DNA of 42,163 nt from Planctomycetaceae bacterium (lineage in GTDB: Bacteria; Planctomycetota; Planctomycetia; Planctomycetales; Planctomycetaceae): NCBI GenBank assembly GCA_014762625.1, contig JABURQ010000037.1, positions 1-42,163 on the forward strand, written 5' to 3'. Below the pieces are notes generated by a model. It searched no databases. It had not been told where the DNA came from and saw nothing but the letters and a program-made list of their open reading frames with translations. This document shows positions 1-7,950 of the stretch, one piece after another; within the stretch, counting starts at the first letter, position 1, and each line of letters opens with the position of its first letter. The position numbers and the translations under genes are program-made.

Positions 1-29
1 ACGTCAGTGAAAAACCAGCCGAAACGGCC

Positions 30-584
30 TCAGCCACGATAATCCGAGAAGAACCAGATGATTATCCGAGTTCCGTTGACGTACAGATATGCCATTTTTC
101 CGTTGATGTTTCGGATTTGACCACGATCCACAATTTCCCCATCGGGTGAAACTCTTCTTTCGGTTACGATATTTTCACCGGACGGCCCAAACTCCTGATA
201 GAACTTTTCCGGATGATTAAACCACTTGGCCTTCCAGACTCCGAACACCTGGCGTTGTTCGTTGGGGATATCGGAATTAGAGGCTTGAAGCTCCTTCATA
301 GCCTTTTGGATTTTCAACGCTTCTTCCAGATGTTCGTTTGCAATTTCCCGTTTAAGAGCGGAGTTGAAATCTTCAATTAATTCTTTACGCGCCTGGGATT
401 CAGATTCTTGATATTTTTCTTCGGCGTCTGTCCGGGCCTCTTCGAATTCCTGTTCGGCTTTTGTTTTGGCCAGCAGATAGGACTTGACCGCCTTGGCAGC
501 CGCTCGGCTCTGGAAGTCATCCGGTTTCAGTTCCGCCGCACATAATGTCGGGAACAAACAAATTGCCAGAATAAAATTTTTCAT
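30..584 (-). CDS. Secreted coiled-coil protein of unknown function
   Basis: I do not recognise a named family. The 184-residue product begins with a short signal peptide (MKNFILAICLFPTLCA, likely cut before AELK). Residues about 25-95 are Glu/Lys/Ala-rich and strongly predicted as a long alpha-helical coiled coil. The last 70 residues look like a compact beta-rich module with several aromatic positions (VFGVWKAKW, IIIWFFSDYRG). It probably acts outside the cytoplasmic membrane. The ATG is preceded by an AAAGG about 8 bases upstream, which supports this start. The neighbour to the right is on the other strand, so it is transcribed alone or with genes left of the window. Function is unknown. 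Confidence 0.7.
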   Translation of the reverse strand: MKNFILAICLFPTLCAAELKPDDFQSRAAAKAVKSYLLAKTKAEQEFEEARTDAEEKYQESESQARKELIEDFNSALKREIANEHLEEALKIQKAMKELQASNSDIPNEQRQVFGVWKAKWFNHPEKFYQEFGPSGENIVTERRVSPDGEIVDRGQIRNINGKMAYLYVNGTRIIIWFFSDYRG

Positions 585-682
585 CGTGCCAACCTTTCAA
601 AAGTCCGATGGAAGTTATCGGAACAATTATTCATTCAATCCTTCTTAGTTCTCGCACCTCATTTTCAATCTCTGCGAGTATC

Positions 683-713
683 ATTGTAAAACCTCTTTTT
701 TATTCAAACGCAA
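683..713 (-). promoter_or_regulatory. Possible sigma70-type promoter for the secreted coiled-coil gene
   Basis: Read on the minus strand there is TTGCGT (708-713) and TACAAT (683-688) separated by 19 bases, about 100 bases upstream of the ATG at 584. The -10 is good and the spacing is long, so this is only a candidate. Confidence 0.3.
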
Positions 714-1037
714 TTTTCTCCGACATCCATCAACTCCACAGCTAGCACGTAAAGCGTTTTGCCTTTGTCTGATGATTCCTGGTCGACCGACACGACGGCG
801 TTAAGTCAAGATTCCTCCAGTTTGTTGCAGTCTTCCCACTGCGGTAACCTTGCGTGTCTCGTAACGTATTATCAGAATTGCCGTTTACGGAATCGAGTTC
901 GACCCCTGCCGGGGGTACTTTTCACGCGCATAGAGTACTTGATTCTCGCCGATCTTCAGTCTCGCATTGAGGTTGCGTGATATTGTCGCTGACGCTACAA
1001 ATCAAGCATCACACACCGCACCTCGGGAAGGATACCG
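714..1037. other. Intergenic stretch with small hairpins, no supported gene
   Basis: This gap between divergent genes holds a perfect 5-bp hairpin at 827-842 (GCAGT/ACTGC, loop of 6) and a GC hairpin at 902-916 (ACCCC/GGGGT) followed by a short T-rich tract. The plus-strand open frame at 759-980 has neither a ribosome site nor protein-like composition. The promoter of the SIS gene must lie here but I cannot pick it out. Confidence 0.4.
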
Positions 1038-1601
1038 ATGTCTGACGAGCAGTTTGCCAAGGATTATATCACGCAGCTTCACGATTTGTTGCCGAAGCTC
1101 GATACCGCCAAAATCGCCGACACGATTGCCGCCATGCGCAAAGTTCGGGACGCCGGCAAAACCGTGTATATCTGCGGCAATGGCGGAAGCTCGTCGATCG
1201 CGGCTCAGATGGTCGTCGATATCGTCAAGTGTGCGTCCCTGCGGAAACCGTCACGCTTCAAGATGATCTGCCTCTCCGACAGCATCGCCACTCTGACGGC
1301 TTACGCGAACGACGAAGGTTACGAGACCGTTTTCGTCGAGCCTCTTAAAAACTTCGCCGAAGAAGGGGACATGCTGATCGGCATCTCCGGCAGCGGCAAC
1401 AGTGCGAATGTCCTGAACGCGATCGAATATGCTAACGAAGTCGGTTGCACGACCGTCGGGTTAACGACCGGTGAAGGTGGCAAGCTGAAGGAGATGGTGA
1501 CGATTCCCCTGACGGTTCCTCACGGTCACATGGGGCGTCTTGAAGATTGCTTCTTCGTCATGACGCACATCCTCTGTTACTTCTTTACCGAAGTCGAGTG
1601 A
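1038..1601 (+). CDS. SIS-domain phosphosugar-binding protein (GmhA/DiaA-like)
   Basis: The 187-residue product is a single SIS domain of the size of sedoheptulose-7-phosphate isomerase GmhA or the replication-initiation factor DiaA. The phosphosugar loop CGNGGSSS lies at residues 46-53 and the second SIS signature GISGSGNSANVL near 114. Start is supported by GGAAGG upstream of the ATG. Recalled GmhA proteins have a catalytic Glu in an AEEL stretch after the first loop and a His pair near the C terminus. Here the corresponding stretch reads VVDI and only the second His (VMTHIL) is present. A classical heptose isomerase activity is therefore doubtful, and it may be a binding or regulatory SIS protein. 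It stands alone and converges on the next gene. Confidence 0.8.
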   Translation: MSDEQFAKDYITQLHDLLPKLDTAKIADTIAAMRKVRDAGKTVYICGNGGSSSIAAQMVVDIVKCASLRKPSRFKMICLSDSIATLTAYANDEGYETVFVEPLKNFAEEGDMLIGISGSGNSANVLNAIEYANEVGCTTVGLTTGEGGKLKEMVTIPLTVPHGHMGRLEDCFFVMTHILCYFFTEVE

Positions 1602-1635
1602 TTGCCCAGAACACTTCAGTTAAGTTGGACGTACT

Positions 1636-2322
1636 CTAAAACCCCATCACGAAAAAGTGAGTCAGGGGCGAAACGACCGACGCCGTAATTCCGACGCGAA
1701 CATTGTCATTCAAGCGAACGGGGAGCGACTCGGCGATCGCGGCACAAATCGCGGTAGGAATCGCGATTGCAAACGCCGTCCCCCAGGTCACGCCGGGGTT
1801 CGCTTCTCCCCAGTAAATGATCGTGCCCATCAGGCTACCCATAACGATAAAGGACAGCAGGCCGGTGACGGACTTGTCATCGTTCCAGGGTAAACTGCGA
1901 CTCGGAAAGACCAGCCCTCCGAACGTCGCGCTGCCGTCTCCGAAGGCGAGAATCGCGAGAACCATAAAACCGATTTCAGCGTGAGCGGGAAACAGCAGCA
2001 GGGTACCCAGTACGCTCAAAGCATAACCGAGAACGGCTTCAGCTCGATTTTCTTCAGCGTCACGGCTGATATGTCGGAATTTGAGGTAAATACTTCCAGC
2101 GATCACTACCGCGACCGTCAAGATGATGAGTTTCAATAACAGAGAGATGGGATCCTCGTGAGGGATGGGCCAGAGAATAAAAGGTGTGAGACCGGGTAGC
2201 ATGTGCCAAGACCGGCGACGCAACTCCCGTCGTGTCAGGTCACCCGTCACAATGTTCAGAGAAACTGAGCTTTGAGAATCAGAAATTTTGCTGATTTTGT
2301 CAGAGTTTGGAACTGTGCTCAT
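1636..2322 (-). CDS. Polyprenol/phytol-kinase-like integral membrane protein
   Basis: The 228-residue product has about six hydrophobic segments. It carries the conserved features of the dolichol/phytol kinase (SEC59/VTE5) group within the CTP-dependent lipid kinase family: RRELRRRSWHMLPG before the first membrane helix, FGDGSATFGG in the middle, and a conserved Glu in AIAESLPV near the end. The likely role is CTP-dependent phosphorylation of an isoprenoid or lipid alcohol in the cytoplasmic membrane, by family analogy. I choose the ATG at 2322 because GGGGAGGA lies just upstream. The same frame extends to 2400, but that adds a 26-residue polar leader without a good ribosome site. It is convergent with the SIS gene, 34 bases apart. 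Confidence 0.7.
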   Translation of the reverse strand: MSTVPNSDKISKISDSQSSVSLNIVTGDLTRRELRRRSWHMLPGLTPFILWPIPHEDPISLLLKLIILTVAVVIAGSIYLKFRHISRDAEENRAEAVLGYALSVLGTLLLFPAHAEIGFMVLAILAFGDGSATFGGLVFPSRSLPWNDDKSVTGLLSFIVMGSLMGTIIYWGEANPGVTWGTAFAIAIPTAICAAIAESLPVRLNDNVRVGITASVVSPLTHFFVMGF

Positions 2323-2669
2323 CGGATCCTCCCCATTTTTCACCTGTTGAGAGTTCAACTGGGTGGAGGCCGAATTCTTGGACGTCCACTGATAATTCAT
2401 CGACGAAACCAGCGGAAAATCTGCAACTCAATCCTTTGTTAAGGCGTTTGTCGTCTCAACGAACGGGCCTCAAGATCTCCGTAAGACACTCAGAAGTAAT
2501 ATTTTAACAGATTCCCTCGGAAATTTGAGGGACAAATTTCTGGAGTTTTCGCAAACGAATTGACACACTGGTAGAACGAGGGAGCGTTTCTCAGCCTCCA
2601 TTGATGACGGAGATTCTCCGGGAATACGGTTCGTTTCGAACAATCTCACCCTAGCATTCAGGCGTTCCA
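2323..2669. other. Intergenic region between divergent genes
   Basis: About 350 bases separate the membrane kinase-like gene from the Gly-rich lipoprotein gene. It contains a 6-bp inverted repeat TCCCTC/GAGGGA around 2515-2535 and a TTGACA hexamer near 2560 for which I see no well-spaced -10. Both genes presumably start from here. No RNA or protein gene is supported. Confidence 0.4.
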
Positions 2670-5072
2670 ATGACGAATTTCAACAAATTCTTTCTGCTTT
2701 GTCTGGCAACGATGATTCCAGTCGGTCTGGCTGGTTGCGGTTCTGATGAGACAAGCCAGGAAACCGTACAGGCTCCCGCTTCCCCCAATGCTCCGGATTC
2801 TCCCATGCCGGGAGATGAGATGGCGGCTGGCGGAGGTGCTGGATACGGAGGGGGTGAATACGGTGGTGGGGGTCAGCCGGGAGGAGGCCGACCGCCCAAG
2901 TCCGTTTCGCAAACGCCTCCCCCGCCACCTCGTCCGGAGGATGTGAACGACTGGACCAGCCAACACATCACATCGGCCATCGAAGAGCGCGATGTGAAAG
3001 TCAAAGAAGCGCTGGCGATTTACAGGGACGCGCATCGCGGCGACGATGCCTCGGCACAAGAGGTCGTCGCCTGGATGCAGATTCTGCAACAACCTCCCAA
3101 AGAGCCGCCGAAGCGAAACCCGAATCGTTCGAATCCGGGAGGAGCCGGGTATCCGGGGGGTTATCCCGGTGGACCTGGTGGACCGGGTGGGGAATACGCG
3201 GGAGGAGGAGAGCCTGGTTATCCGGGGGGAGAGCCTGGATATCCGGGGGGAGAACCCGGAGCCTATCCTGGCGGCCCTGAAGCTCCCGGTATGGAACCTC
3301 CTGGTGGTCCGGGCGGTGAATACGCAGGTGGTGAATACGCAGGTGGCGAGTATCCGGGTGGCGAATATCCAGGTGGCGAGATGTATGGCGAGCCGGGAAT
3401 GTACGGCGGGCCCGGAATGGGTGGCCCCGGTAAACCGAACACCGAGGAAGCGACGGACGAGATCGCCGAAGCATTGATTGATTCCCTGTTGGGAATTCAG
3501 TCTCTCACCGGGTATCAGGCCGCACGGGATTTGCTGGAAGGAAACATTCCGCTGCCCATCGATGCGGAACACACCGCGCGACACACTTTGACGGCATTGC
3601 TGAAGAACATCCAAAGTATCCACGATCCCGCCACGAAGATTCTGCGACAGTCGATGCTCGAGCCGGAAGTCCTGCGCTCTCAAAGTGGAGATTTCGATTC
3701 CCGTCGGTTGCGGAATGTCGCGTATGAAGAACATTGGAAAAATGCCTTGGCGGTGATGGACGGTGTGATGGGAGTTTCGACTTCGGAACTCAACCCATCC
3801 AAACCGCAGTCAAACAACAATATGTACGGTGAATACGGGGAAGGCATGGGTTACCCTGGAGGGCCAGGAGGACCTGGAGAGCCGGGAGCCTATCCGGAAC
3901 CGGGACCAGGACCAGGCAATCAGGCGGGAGCGAACAAAGAAGAGACTCTTTCCAGAAGCCCGCTTCCCGAAAATCTGCGATTGCCCGATTACACCCAGGA
4001 GCAAGCCTCAACCGCCCGCTATTACGTCTGGTCCCCTGAAATGGTTGAGGAAGTGACGAACCGAGTGAAAGTCTCCGACACGCTGATGAGAGAGCCCGAA
4101 GTGATCCTGATGGCAGGACAACTTCCCGCCACTTCCAGTCGCGACGCACTTCAGAAATTCCTCACGAAGAATTGGATGATTTCGGATGACTGGACTCGAA
4201 ACGCGGTCGATCTCGTCAAACATAATGTCTTCAAAGGATACATGCGCGACCCCGGCCTGCTCATCACTTTGAAGTCACTGCCGAGAGAGCAGGTGGCAGG
4301 CAACGCCAATGGAGGTGGCGGGTACGGTGCCCCTGGTGCTCCGGGAGGAGAATATGGCGGTGAAGCACCGGGAGGACGTCCCGCCAACCGAGGAAGCAAC
4401 CCCGCCAACCAGAAAGAAACCCAGGCCAAAGGGGAATGGTTCACAGCCAGCGAACAGATGATGCTGGGATTGATGGATCGTATGCATCGCGCGGCCCACA
4501 ATCGAGCGCTATCCGAACACAATCCGGATGAACTGGATGTTCGCCTGCATCGAAACGCCGTCGTCACGCTCGATTCGCGATTGGAAGTGGTCCGTGATGA
4601 GATGAGTCAGGATCCGGAAGATCCGATGCCCGATAAGACGACGGTCAATTACGTGCGGATCGAACTGGACAATCTCACTCCGCAAGAGGGGGAGAAAATC
4701 GTAAAGCATTACATTTCGAGCCTGCGGGGAGAAAAGGTCAATACCATCCTGGGTAACAATGGAATGTGGATGGAAACTTCCCAGAAAAACCGACTGAAGA
4801 AACAACTCATCTCGACGGACGTCCTTCTCTCACGTAATGGAATCCGCAAACCAATTGTTTCCGCGAAAGAAAATCAACGCGGCCCTGGTGGTCAACCGGG
4901 AGCCGAGGCGTACGGCGGCAACGAACAGTACGCACCTCCCGGAGGTCCGGGGGGAGAGTACGGAGGGCCGGGTGGCGGACAGGGAGGTTTTGTCGTCGAG
5001 ATTCTGACTGTCCGAATTCCCGATCCGGAAGAATTTCTCAAGCCGGCGGAAGAATACGTCTCGAAGAAATAA
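2670..5072 (+). CDS. Gly/Pro-rich repeat lipoprotein, unknown function
   Basis: The 800-residue product begins with a lipoprotein signal peptide ending in the lipobox LAGC, with Cys23 as the lipidation site, so it is probably anchored to a membrane face outside the cytoplasm. Ordinary helical stretches (about 95-150, 260-385, 440-550, 580-710) alternate with low-complexity runs rich in Gly, Pro, Glu and Tyr (GGEYGGGG, EPGYPGG, GEYAG types). The low-complexity parts arise from in-frame 15- and 21-base tandem repeats in the DNA. I recognise no enzymatic domain. It looks like a structural or scaffold protein with flexible Gly-rich linkers. The ATG has only a weak ribosome site (CAGG). The methyltransferase gene follows 37 bases downstream on the same strand. 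Confidence 0.75.
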   Translation: MTNFNKFFLLCLATMIPVGLAGCGSDETSQETVQAPASPNAPDSPMPGDEMAAGGGAGYGGGEYGGGGQPGGGRPPKSVSQTPPPPPRPEDVNDWTSQHITSAIEERDVKVKEALAIYRDAHRGDDASAQEVVAWMQILQQPPKEPPKRNPNRSNPGGAGYPGGYPGGPGGPGGEYAGGGEPGYPGGEPGYPGGEPGAYPGGPEAPGMEPPGGPGGEYAGGEYAGGEYPGGEYPGGEMYGEPGMYGGPGMGGPGKPNTEEATDEIAEALIDSLLGIQSLTGYQAARDLLEGNIPLPIDAEHTARHTLTALLKNIQSIHDPATKILRQSMLEPEVLRSQSGDFDSRRLRNVAYEEHWKNALAVMDGVMGVSTSELNPSKPQSNNNMYGEYGEGMGYPGGPGGPGEPGAYPEPGPGPGNQAGANKEETLSRSPLPENLRLPDYTQEQASTARYYVWSPEMVEEVTNRVKVSDTLMREPEVILMAGQLPATSSRDALQKFLTKNWMISDDWTRNAVDLVKHNVFKGYMRDPGLLITLKSLPREQVAGNANGGGGYGAPGAPGGEYGGEAPGGRPANRGSNPANQKETQAKGEWFTASEQMMLGLMDRMHRAAHNRALSEHNPDELDVRLHRNAVVTLDSRLEVVRDEMSQDPEDPMPDKTTVNYVRIELDNLTPQEGEKIVKHYISSLRGEKVNTILGNNGMWMETSQKNRLKKQLISTDVLLSRNGIRKPIVSAKENQRGPGGQPGAEAYGGNEQYAPPGGPGGEYGGPGGGQGGFVVEILTVRIPDPEEFLKPAEEYVSKK
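3208..3270 (+). repeat. 21-base in-frame tandem repeat
   Basis: Two near-identical 21-base units (3208-3228 and 3229-3249, one base different) and a diverged third from 3250 encode the repeating peptide EPGYPGG inside the Gly-rich lipoprotein. The unit is a multiple of three, so copy-number change would keep the frame. Confidence 0.8.
3312..3380 (+). repeat. 15-base in-frame tandem repeat
   Basis: Four full 15-base units (3312-3326, 3327-3341, 3342-3356, 3357-3371) and a partial fifth encode GGEYA or GGEYP in the lipoprotein. Units differ mostly at third codon positions, which points to selection on the peptide rather than very recent slippage. Confidence 0.8.
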
Positions 5073-5109
5073 TCGTCGATCGCGAGAAGAGGGAATCCCA
5101 CGCATTCTT

Positions 5110-5757
5110 ATGGATGAGACCACATTTTCGCAGCAACGACACTGGTTGGTCGATCGCGAACTGCGGAATCGCGGCATCCGAGACGAGCGAGTTCTCGAGG
5201 CGATGAAGTCGGTTCCGCGGGAAAAGTTTGTGACCGAGGACCTGAAGGATCGGGCCTACGAAAATAGACCTTTGCCGATCGCTTCCGAACAAACCATTTC
5301 GCAGCCGCTCATCGTCGCCATTATGACGGAAGCTCTGGAACTGACTCCCGCCGCGCGAGTTCTCGAAATCGGAACCGGATCCGGGTACGCGGCAGCCGTT
5401 CTGGCCGAGATTGCGCAAGAGGTCTTCACCATCGAGCGTCACCCCGGCCTCGCCGAAAGTTCCGCCAGTCTGTTGTCCGAACTCGGATATCGAAACGTCC
5501 ACGTGAAGCAAGGGGACGGCACGTTGGGGTGGCCGGAAGAGTCGCCCTTCGATGGCATCGTCGTCACGGCGGCGGGACCAAAGATTCCCGCGACACTCAA
5601 ATCCCAATTGAAGATCGGCGGACGATTGGTCATCCCGGTGGGTGAATCCGGGGACCAGAATCTAGTGAGAACGACCCGGCACGGACCGGAAGAATACGAG
5701 ACGGAAGATCTGGGACCGGTCCGTTTCGTGCCCCTGATTGGGGAAGAGGGATGGTAG
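5110..5757 (+). CDS. pcm: Protein-L-isoaspartate O-methyltransferase
   Basis: The 215-residue product matches PCMT along its full length. The enzyme transfers a methyl group from S-adenosylmethionine to abnormal L-isoaspartyl residues to start their repair. Visible features are the N-terminal helix with RNRGIRDERVLEAMKSVPR, the substrate-loop motif QTISQP at 61-66, and the SAM motif I VLEIGTGSGY at 84-93. DGIVVTAA and the GGRLVIPVG strand follow. Length is normal for bacterial Pcm. It follows the Gly-rich lipoprotein by 37 bases and may be co-transcribed with it. There is no strong ribosome site directly before the ATG. Confidence 0.93.
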   Translation: MDETTFSQQRHWLVDRELRNRGIRDERVLEAMKSVPREKFVTEDLKDRAYENRPLPIASEQTISQPLIVAIMTEALELTPAARVLEIGTGSGYAAAVLAEIAQEVFTIERHPGLAESSASLLSELGYRNVHVKQGDGTLGWPEESPFDGIVVTAAGPKIPATLKSQLKIGGRLVIPVGESGDQNLVRTTRHGPEEYETEDLGPVRFVPLIGEEGW

Positions 5758-5859
5758 AAGATCGGAAAATGTGGAACTGTGCGGTATATTCTCGTTCTGG
5801 AATCGAGTAGAAAATAGAACATATCTCGCAGACTTCCGACCGCCACAGACTGATTCCTT

Positions 5860-7050
5860 ATGCCTTCCTCCATCGATCCGCAGCAAGCCGACCTGGAAAT
5901 CAAAGACGCCCAAGTCATTTTTTCGACCGTCTGGGAGCATCTCCAGGAAGAAGTCGGTCGTGCCAATCTCCGATTTCCGAAAGAGCTGATCTTGCTGGGC
6001 GGGGCTCCCGGTGCCGGGAAAGGAACCCATACCCAGTTCATTATGAAAGCCCGCGGTCTGACCTGTCAGCCGATCGTCGTCAGCGAACTTCTCGATACCC
6101 CGGAGATGCGCGCTCAGAAAGATCGCGGCCTGATGGTGGGTGATAAGGAGGTCGTCGGGATTGTGCTCCGCAAGTTGCTCGAAGAAGACTTCCGCGACGG
6201 AGCGGTTCTGGACGGTTTCCCTCGAACCCGAGTACAAGTGGAATGCCTCAAATTGCTCGTGACGAAAATCAATGAACTCCATAAGGAGTTTCGTAACACC
6301 CAGCTGGCCATTCATTTTCGCCGTCCGACAATCCATGCGATGGTGCTGTTTATCAGTGAAAAAACCAGTATCCATCGTCAATTGAAACGGGGAAAGGAGG
6401 CCGCGCTTCACAACCAGGAAGTCGCCGAAGCCGGCGTCGGTAATCGATTGCCGATCCGGGAAACCGATCTCAATCCGGAGACTGCGCGTCGTCGTTACCG
6501 GGTGTTCAAAGAACAAACCTGGGACGCATTGACGTCGCTCAAAGAGATCTACCATTATCACTACGTGAACGCGGAAGGTGATATCCGTGAAGTCGAAGAG
6601 AATATTCTCAAAGAACTTCAGTATCAAAGTTCTCTGGAACTCGATCCGCGAACCTTCGAAACAGTCCGCAAGTTACAGCTGGCGGAAGAAATCGTTCGTC
6701 ACGCGCGTCAGGAACTGGTGAAACGGCTCGACTCGTACGCGATTGAACACAAAGAGTTATTCCTGAAGGTGGTGAACCTTCTGCACGAAAAGTTCATGCC
6801 GATCATCCTGCGACACGCCCTCTCGGGACGAGCCGTCGTCAATTCGGAAGATCCATTGTTTGACGATCCCCTCGCTCTGACGATGCTCATCGATATCTTC
6901 TCCGAACGCGGTTATCACGCGGTCATCGACAAAGTGATTCGCGATATCCCGCTCCGGGTTGATTTGAAAACGGGAGATATCGAACACCACACCCGGTTCG
7001 TGTATCGCGTTCAAATTCACTTCAAGAGTTCGGAAATCCGTCGCGGTTAG
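5860..7050 (+). CDS. Adenylate-kinase-like NMP kinase with extra C-terminal domain
   Basis: Residues about 40-245 form a nucleoside monophosphate kinase domain: P-loop GGAPGAGKGT at 47-56, an NMP-binding helix region after it, and DGFPRTRVQ near 117, as in adenylate kinases. Such enzymes move a phosphate between ATP and AMP or another NMP. At 396 residues it is nearly twice the usual adenylate kinase length. The extra roughly 140 C-terminal residues (from about ELDPRTFETVRKL) are mixed helix and strand, end with HTRFVYRVQIHF, and are not a domain I recognise. There is also an N-terminal extension of about 40 residues. It may be a kinase with a regulatory or second catalytic module, with unknown substrate. 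The start ATG lacks a clear ribosome site. Confidence 0.75.
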   Translation: MPSSIDPQQADLEIKDAQVIFSTVWEHLQEEVGRANLRFPKELILLGGAPGAGKGTHTQFIMKARGLTCQPIVVSELLDTPEMRAQKDRGLMVGDKEVVGIVLRKLLEEDFRDGAVLDGFPRTRVQVECLKLLVTKINELHKEFRNTQLAIHFRRPTIHAMVLFISEKTSIHRQLKRGKEAALHNQEVAEAGVGNRLPIRETDLNPETARRRYRVFKEQTWDALTSLKEIYHYHYVNAEGDIREVEENILKELQYQSSLELDPRTFETVRKLQLAEEIVRHARQELVKRLDSYAIEHKELFLKVVNLLHEKFMPIILRHALSGRAVVNSEDPLFDDPLALTMLIDIFSERGYHAVIDKVIRDIPLRVDLKTGDIEHHTRFVYRVQIHFKSSEIRRG

Positions 7051-7076
7051 ATCGCAGACGTCTCAGGCATCACGAA

Positions 7077-7910
7077 CTACGATTTCAACGTGATCCCCAT
7101 ATCGGCGAAGAGAAACTGCATGTCTTCCCAGACGAATTTTTTGGCCGGTGGGTTCCGCAGCAGATACGACGGGTGATAGGTGCAAAGCACCTTCGTCCCC
7201 ACGTATTCATAGAATCGGCCCCGCATCTTTCCGATAGGCGTATCGGTGTCGAGCAGATTTTTGGCAGCCACCGATCCCCAGCAAACAATATAATCCGGGT
7301 TCACGATCTCAATTTGCTTATCGAGATACTCACGACAATTCGCCGCTTCTTCCGTGGAAGGATTCCGGTTACCGGGAGGGCGGCAGCGAAGAATATTGCA
7401 AATGTAGACATCCTCTCTTCGCAGGTTGCAGGCTTCGATGATTTTGGTAAGCAGTTTCCCCGCACGACCGACAAATGGTTCTCCCTGTGCGTCTTCGTCC
7501 GCGCCGGGAGCTTCTCCGATGAACATAATCTTGGCATCAGGATCCCCCACACCGAAGACTGTTTGCGTTCGCGTCGATGCCAGTTCCTGACACCGCGTGC
7601 AGTCGGCGACCTTTTTGGAGAGACGGGTGAGGGCCGCTTTTGGGTTGGCGGGAGGCATGGCATCTTCCATCGGTTCGGGAGAAGGCTCGGTCGGCGGAGT
7701 CGCCGGCGGGGAGACAGTCGCTTCGGCGGAATTCGTGTCCGTCGACAGAACTACGGGTTCGGACGAATCGGAATGGGCCGGTTCGGGACTCTCGCTGGCG
7801 GGAACGATATCAGGAAGCTCAACATTTGGGAGTTGAGTCACTCCGGCAAGCTGCCAGCCCGCGAGCCATTCTTTGAGATCGCGTGAAGTGAGTGGGCCAG
7901 ATTCGTTCAA
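7077..7910 (-). CDS. Family 4 uracil-DNA glycosylase (Fe-S type)
   Basis: The C-terminal 200 residues match the type 4 uracil-DNA glycosylase family, which removes uracil from DNA and holds a 4Fe-4S cluster. Visible motifs are CTRCQEL with the first two cluster cysteines, the active-site stretch [17 protein letters not shown], later cysteines at [10 protein letters not shown] and DYIVCWGS, and the HPSYLLRNP signature near the end. A Pro/Glu/Ser-rich linker of about 70 residues precedes the domain. The open frame extends upstream to a GTG at 8048, but that would overlap the HEAT-protein gene by 98 bases. A TTG at 7910 has GGAG six bases upstream and leaves a 40-base gap, so I prefer it (277 residues). 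It is probably co-transcribed with the HEAT gene. Confidence 0.88.
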   Translation of the reverse strand: MNESGPLTSRDLKEWLAGWQLAGVTQLPNVELPDIVPASESPEPAHSDSSEPVVLSTDTNSAEATVSPPATPPTEPSPEPMEDAMPPANPKAALTRLSKKVADCTRCQELASTRTQTVFGVGDPDAKIMFIGEAPGADEDAQGEPFVGRAGKLLTKIIEACNLRREDVYICNILRCRPPGNRNPSTEEAANCREYLDKQIEIVNPDYIVCWGSVAAKNLLDTDTPIGKMRGRFYEYVGTKVLCTYHPSYLLRNPPAKKFVWEDMQFLFADMGITLKS

Positions 7911-7950
7911 GAGAAACTCCGTTCGGACGTTGAACAGTCGAGCCTCGACC

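Noticed and set aside
885-920. tRNA- or tmRNA-like T-loop sequence GAGTTCGACCCC
   Set aside because: No pairing T stem, acceptor or anticodon arm around it.
759-980. Plus-strand 73-codon frame before the SIS gene
   Set aside because: No ribosome site and no protein-like composition.
2658-3734. Large minus-strand frame opposite the Gly-rich lipoprotein
   Set aside because: Arg/Ser/Thr-rich shadow created by the GC-biased repeats; the plus frame has a lipoprotein signal and full-length coding character.
5662-6627. Large minus-strand frame opposite pcm and the NMP kinase gene
   Set aside because: It spans two well-recognised plus-strand genes and shows no family features.
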